Positions 62,445-64,000 of a stretch of DNA of 64,000 bases are shown piece after piece (position 1 is the first letter of the stretch; the number at the start of each line of letters is the position of its first letter). Source of the stretch: Microbacterium memoriense (GTDB taxonomy: Bacteria > Actinomycetota > Actinomycetes > Actinomycetales > Microbacteriaceae); assembly GCF_025398275.1 (NCBI RefSeq), contig NZ_JAODOR010000005.1, positions 62,001 through 126,000 of the forward strand, written 5' to 3'. Made by a program: the position numbers and the translations under genes. The notes below the pieces were generated by a model. The model worked only from the letters and a program-made list of their open reading frames with translations, was not told where the DNA came from and ran no database searches.

Positions 62445-63088
62445 TTCGTGTCGTTCTGGTCGATGACCAGTCTCTGTTCCGTGCCGGCATCCGCATGGTG
62501 ATCGACTCGCAGCCCGACCTGGAGGTCGTGGGGGAGGCGGGTGACGGCGCTGAGGGACTGAGGGTCGTTCGCGCGGCTCGACCGGATGTGGTGCTGATGG
62601 ACATTCGGATGCCGGTGATGGACGGGCTGACCGCCACGGCCGAGCTCCTGCGGGACACGTCGTTCGGCGAGGCTCCGCCGCGCGTGGTCATGCTGACGAC
62701 GTTCGATCTCGACGAAGCCGCAGCCCGGGCGATCCGACAGGGCGCGAGCGGATTCTTGCTGAAGGATGCCGACCCGGAGTTTCTCCTCGCCGCGATCCGG
62801 ACGGTGCATGCCGGCTCGTCGGTCATCGCGGCCGCGGCGACGCGCGAGCTGTTCGCGCAGTTCTCGGCGGCACCCGAGCCGCCCCCGCCGGCGTTCGGAT
62901 CGCTGACCGACCGCGAGCGTGAGATCTTCGCGCTCGCCGCCCGGGGTCTGTCGAACGCCGAGATCGCCGGCCGCGAGTTCCTCTCCGAGGCGACTGTGAA
63001 GACGCACATCAGCCGCATCCTGTCCAAACTCACGCTGCGTGATCGGGTGCAGCTGGTGGTCTTCGCGTTCGAGCACGGCGTCGCCTGA
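62441..63088 (+). CDS. NarL/LuxR-type response regulator
   Basis: A 215-residue regulator. The receiver domain (residues 1-120) has the acidic pair VDDQ at residues 8-9, phospho-acceptor Asp54 (VVLMDIRMPVMDG) and the conserved Lys in SGFLLKDADPEF. The C-terminal LuxR-type HTH is LTDREREIFALAARGLSNAE then VKTHISRILSKLTLRDRVQL. Partner of the preceding kinase. Probably controls the ABC exporter genes 87 bp downstream. Confidence 0.95.
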   Translation: MIRVVLVDDQSLFRAGIRMVIDSQPDLEVVGEAGDGAEGLRVVRAARPDVVLMDIRMPVMDGLTATAELLRDTSFGEAPPRVVMLTTFDLDEAAARAIRQGASGFLLKDADPEFLLAAIRTVHAGSSVIAAAATRELFAQFSAAPEPPPPAFGSLTDREREIFALAARGLSNAEIAGREFLSEATVKTHISRILSKLTLRDRVQLVVFAFEHGVA

Positions 63089-63162
63089 CGCGCCCGCGGG
63101 ATCATCCTCCAGAGTGACGGCAGCGCGACCTCGGGCCGACGCCCGCGGCATCCCCGTGTTCG

Positions 63163-63168
63163 TAGCGT
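63163..63168 (+). promoter_or_regulatory. -10 element of the ABC exporter genes
   Basis: TAGCGT with 7 bases to the ATG at 63176. Confidence 0.5.
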
Positions 63169-63175
63169 CGAAGAC

Positions 63176-63937
63176 ATGCAGATTTCGACGACAGACATGG
63201 GCCTCGCCGCCCGCGTTCACACCCTCACTCGCACCTACGGCGCCGGCGAAAGCGCCGTGCGCGCACTCGACGACCTGAGCGTCGGCATTCGCCGCGGAGA
63301 GTTCACCGCCATCATGGGACCCTCCGGATCCGGAAAATCAACGCTCATGCACATCATGGCCGGGCTGGACGCGCCCACGAGTGGCCGTGCGTGGATCGGT
63401 GACACGGAGATCACGGGCCTGTCCGACCTCGATCTGACCGTTCTGCGCCGCCGCCGCGTCGGGTTCGTCTTCCAGTCGTTCAACCTCGTCCCCACCCTCG
63501 ATGCGATCGGCAACATCCTGCTGCCGTTCGATCTGGACGGTCGGGTGCCGACGGCCCTCGAACGTGCACGGATCGATGGACTCGTCGAGACGCTCGGCCT
63601 CGGTGCGCGTCTCCGGCATCGCCCGCACGAGCTCTCCGGCGGTCAGCAACAGCGGGTGGCGATTGCGCGGGCCCTGGCGACGGCCCCCGACCTCGTGTTC
63701 GCCGATGAACCCACGGGCAACCTCGACTCGCGCTCCAGTCGCGAGGTCTTGACCCTGCTGGCGGTGGCAGCCCGGGAGCACGGTCAATCGATCGCGATGG
63801 TCACTCATGACCCCGTCGCGGCGGCCTACGCCGATCGGGTGCTCTTTCTCGGCGATGGGCGGATCGTCGCCGACAAGTCCCGCCAGAGCGCGCAGCAGGT
63901 GTCGGCCTTCATGCTCGCGGCGGAGGTGTCGGCATGA
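63176..63937 (+). CDS. ABC transporter ATP-binding protein (MacB/LolD type)
   Basis: A 253-residue ATPase of the exporter family paired with FtsX-like permeases. Walker A is [19 protein letters not shown], the Q loop is [15 protein letters not shown], the signature is [16 protein letters not shown] and Walker B is [15 protein letters not shown], with the GNLDS extension of the MacB/LolD group. The H loop is [18 protein letters not shown]. The gene overlaps the permease start by ATGA. Likely exports or detaches a peptide or lipoprotein-like antibiotic. Confidence 0.94.
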   Translation: MQISTTDMGLAARVHTLTRTYGAGESAVRALDDLSVGIRRGEFTAIMGPSGSGKSTLMHIMAGLDAPTSGRAWIGDTEITGLSDLDLTVLRRRRVGFVFQSFNLVPTLDAIGNILLPFDLDGRVPTALERARIDGLVETLGLGARLRHRPHELSGGQQQRVAIARALATAPDLVFADEPTGNLDSRSSREVLTLLAVAAREHGQSIAMVTHDPVAAAYADRVLFLGDGRIVADKSRQSAQQVSAFMLAAEVSA

Positions 63938-64000
63938 CCGCCGGCGCAGTTCGGATGCCGCGCACAGCCGGCTCGTGGGAGTGGCTCCGTGAGCGGGGGA
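63934..64000 (+). CDS. ABC transporter permease, 5' end only
   Basis: It starts by ATGA overlap with the ATPase gene and reads [20 protein letters not shown] at the cut edge. Only 22 codons are present. Position after a MacB/LolD-type ATPase predicts an FtsX-like permease. Confidence 0.6.
   Translation, partial: MTAGAVRMPRTAGSWEWLRERG

Overview
The window reads as chromosomal DNA of a high-GC Gram-positive actinobacterium of the Microbacteriaceae, most like Microbacterium. The basis is the very high GC content, the frequent GATGCC/GCATCC codon usage, many gene starts directly preceded by a TANNNT element, and family content such as lhr beside nei2, DUF6421 beside an Lrp regulator, and HNH proteins of the DUF222 type. 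Species assignment is inference. No tRNA, rRNA, CRISPR array or replication origin was seen.

Layout. 1-5 kb: a glycosyltransferase, a frameshifted gene remnant, a divergent MerR regulator/Hsp20 pair, several very small genes, a TraR/DksA-type zinc-finger protein and an aldo-keto reductase. 5-15.9 kb: mostly housekeeping genes (NUDIX, a zinc-ribbon SDR fusion, a GAF histidine kinase, a VIT-family transporter, a class III aminotransferase, YaeQ, a GNAT, an SDR, an APC permease, a Kef-type antiporter), with palindromic intergenic repeats. 15.9-20.5 kb: glgX and treY. 20.5-25 kb: a mobile-DNA block with a palindromic repeat, an HNH endonuclease, and a 2.8-kb IS256-type composite element flanked by a perfect 9-bp target duplication and carrying two lower-GC genes, one secreted. 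25.2-34.6 kb: a tightly coupled nine-gene operon for an oligopeptide-type ABC transporter with a luciferase-like monooxygenase, two CMD/AhpD-type proteins, a glyoxalase-like protein and an M20 amidohydrolase. 34.7-36.5 kb: treZ, the partner of treY, displaced by about 14 kb. 36.5-41.9 kb: an ECF sigma factor, a small regulator-like protein, a cytoplasmic S8 protease with four tandem NPFMKT hexapeptides, and a TPR-CHAT protease, ended by a strong hairpin. 42-64 kb: membrane proteins, a glutamine amidotransferase, a LysR-type sensor domain lacking its HTH, nei2-lhr, an ABC-F ATPase, an esterase, a DUF4916 NUDIX-like protein, a DivIVA-like coiled-coil protein, threonine aldolase, an MFS transporter, a DUF6421/Lrp pair, and a two-component system next to an ABC exporter that runs off the end.

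How genes work together. GlgX debranches glycogen, TreY converts the chain end to a trehalosyl unit and TreZ releases trehalose. The 25-34 kb operon probably imports a peptide-like or sulfur-containing compound and oxidises or hydrolyses it. The sigma/S8/CHAT locus is the best candidate for an under-described system: two proteases and a sigma factor in one unit suggest a proteolytic signalling cascade, possibly a stress or defence response. That role is inferred from domain content only.
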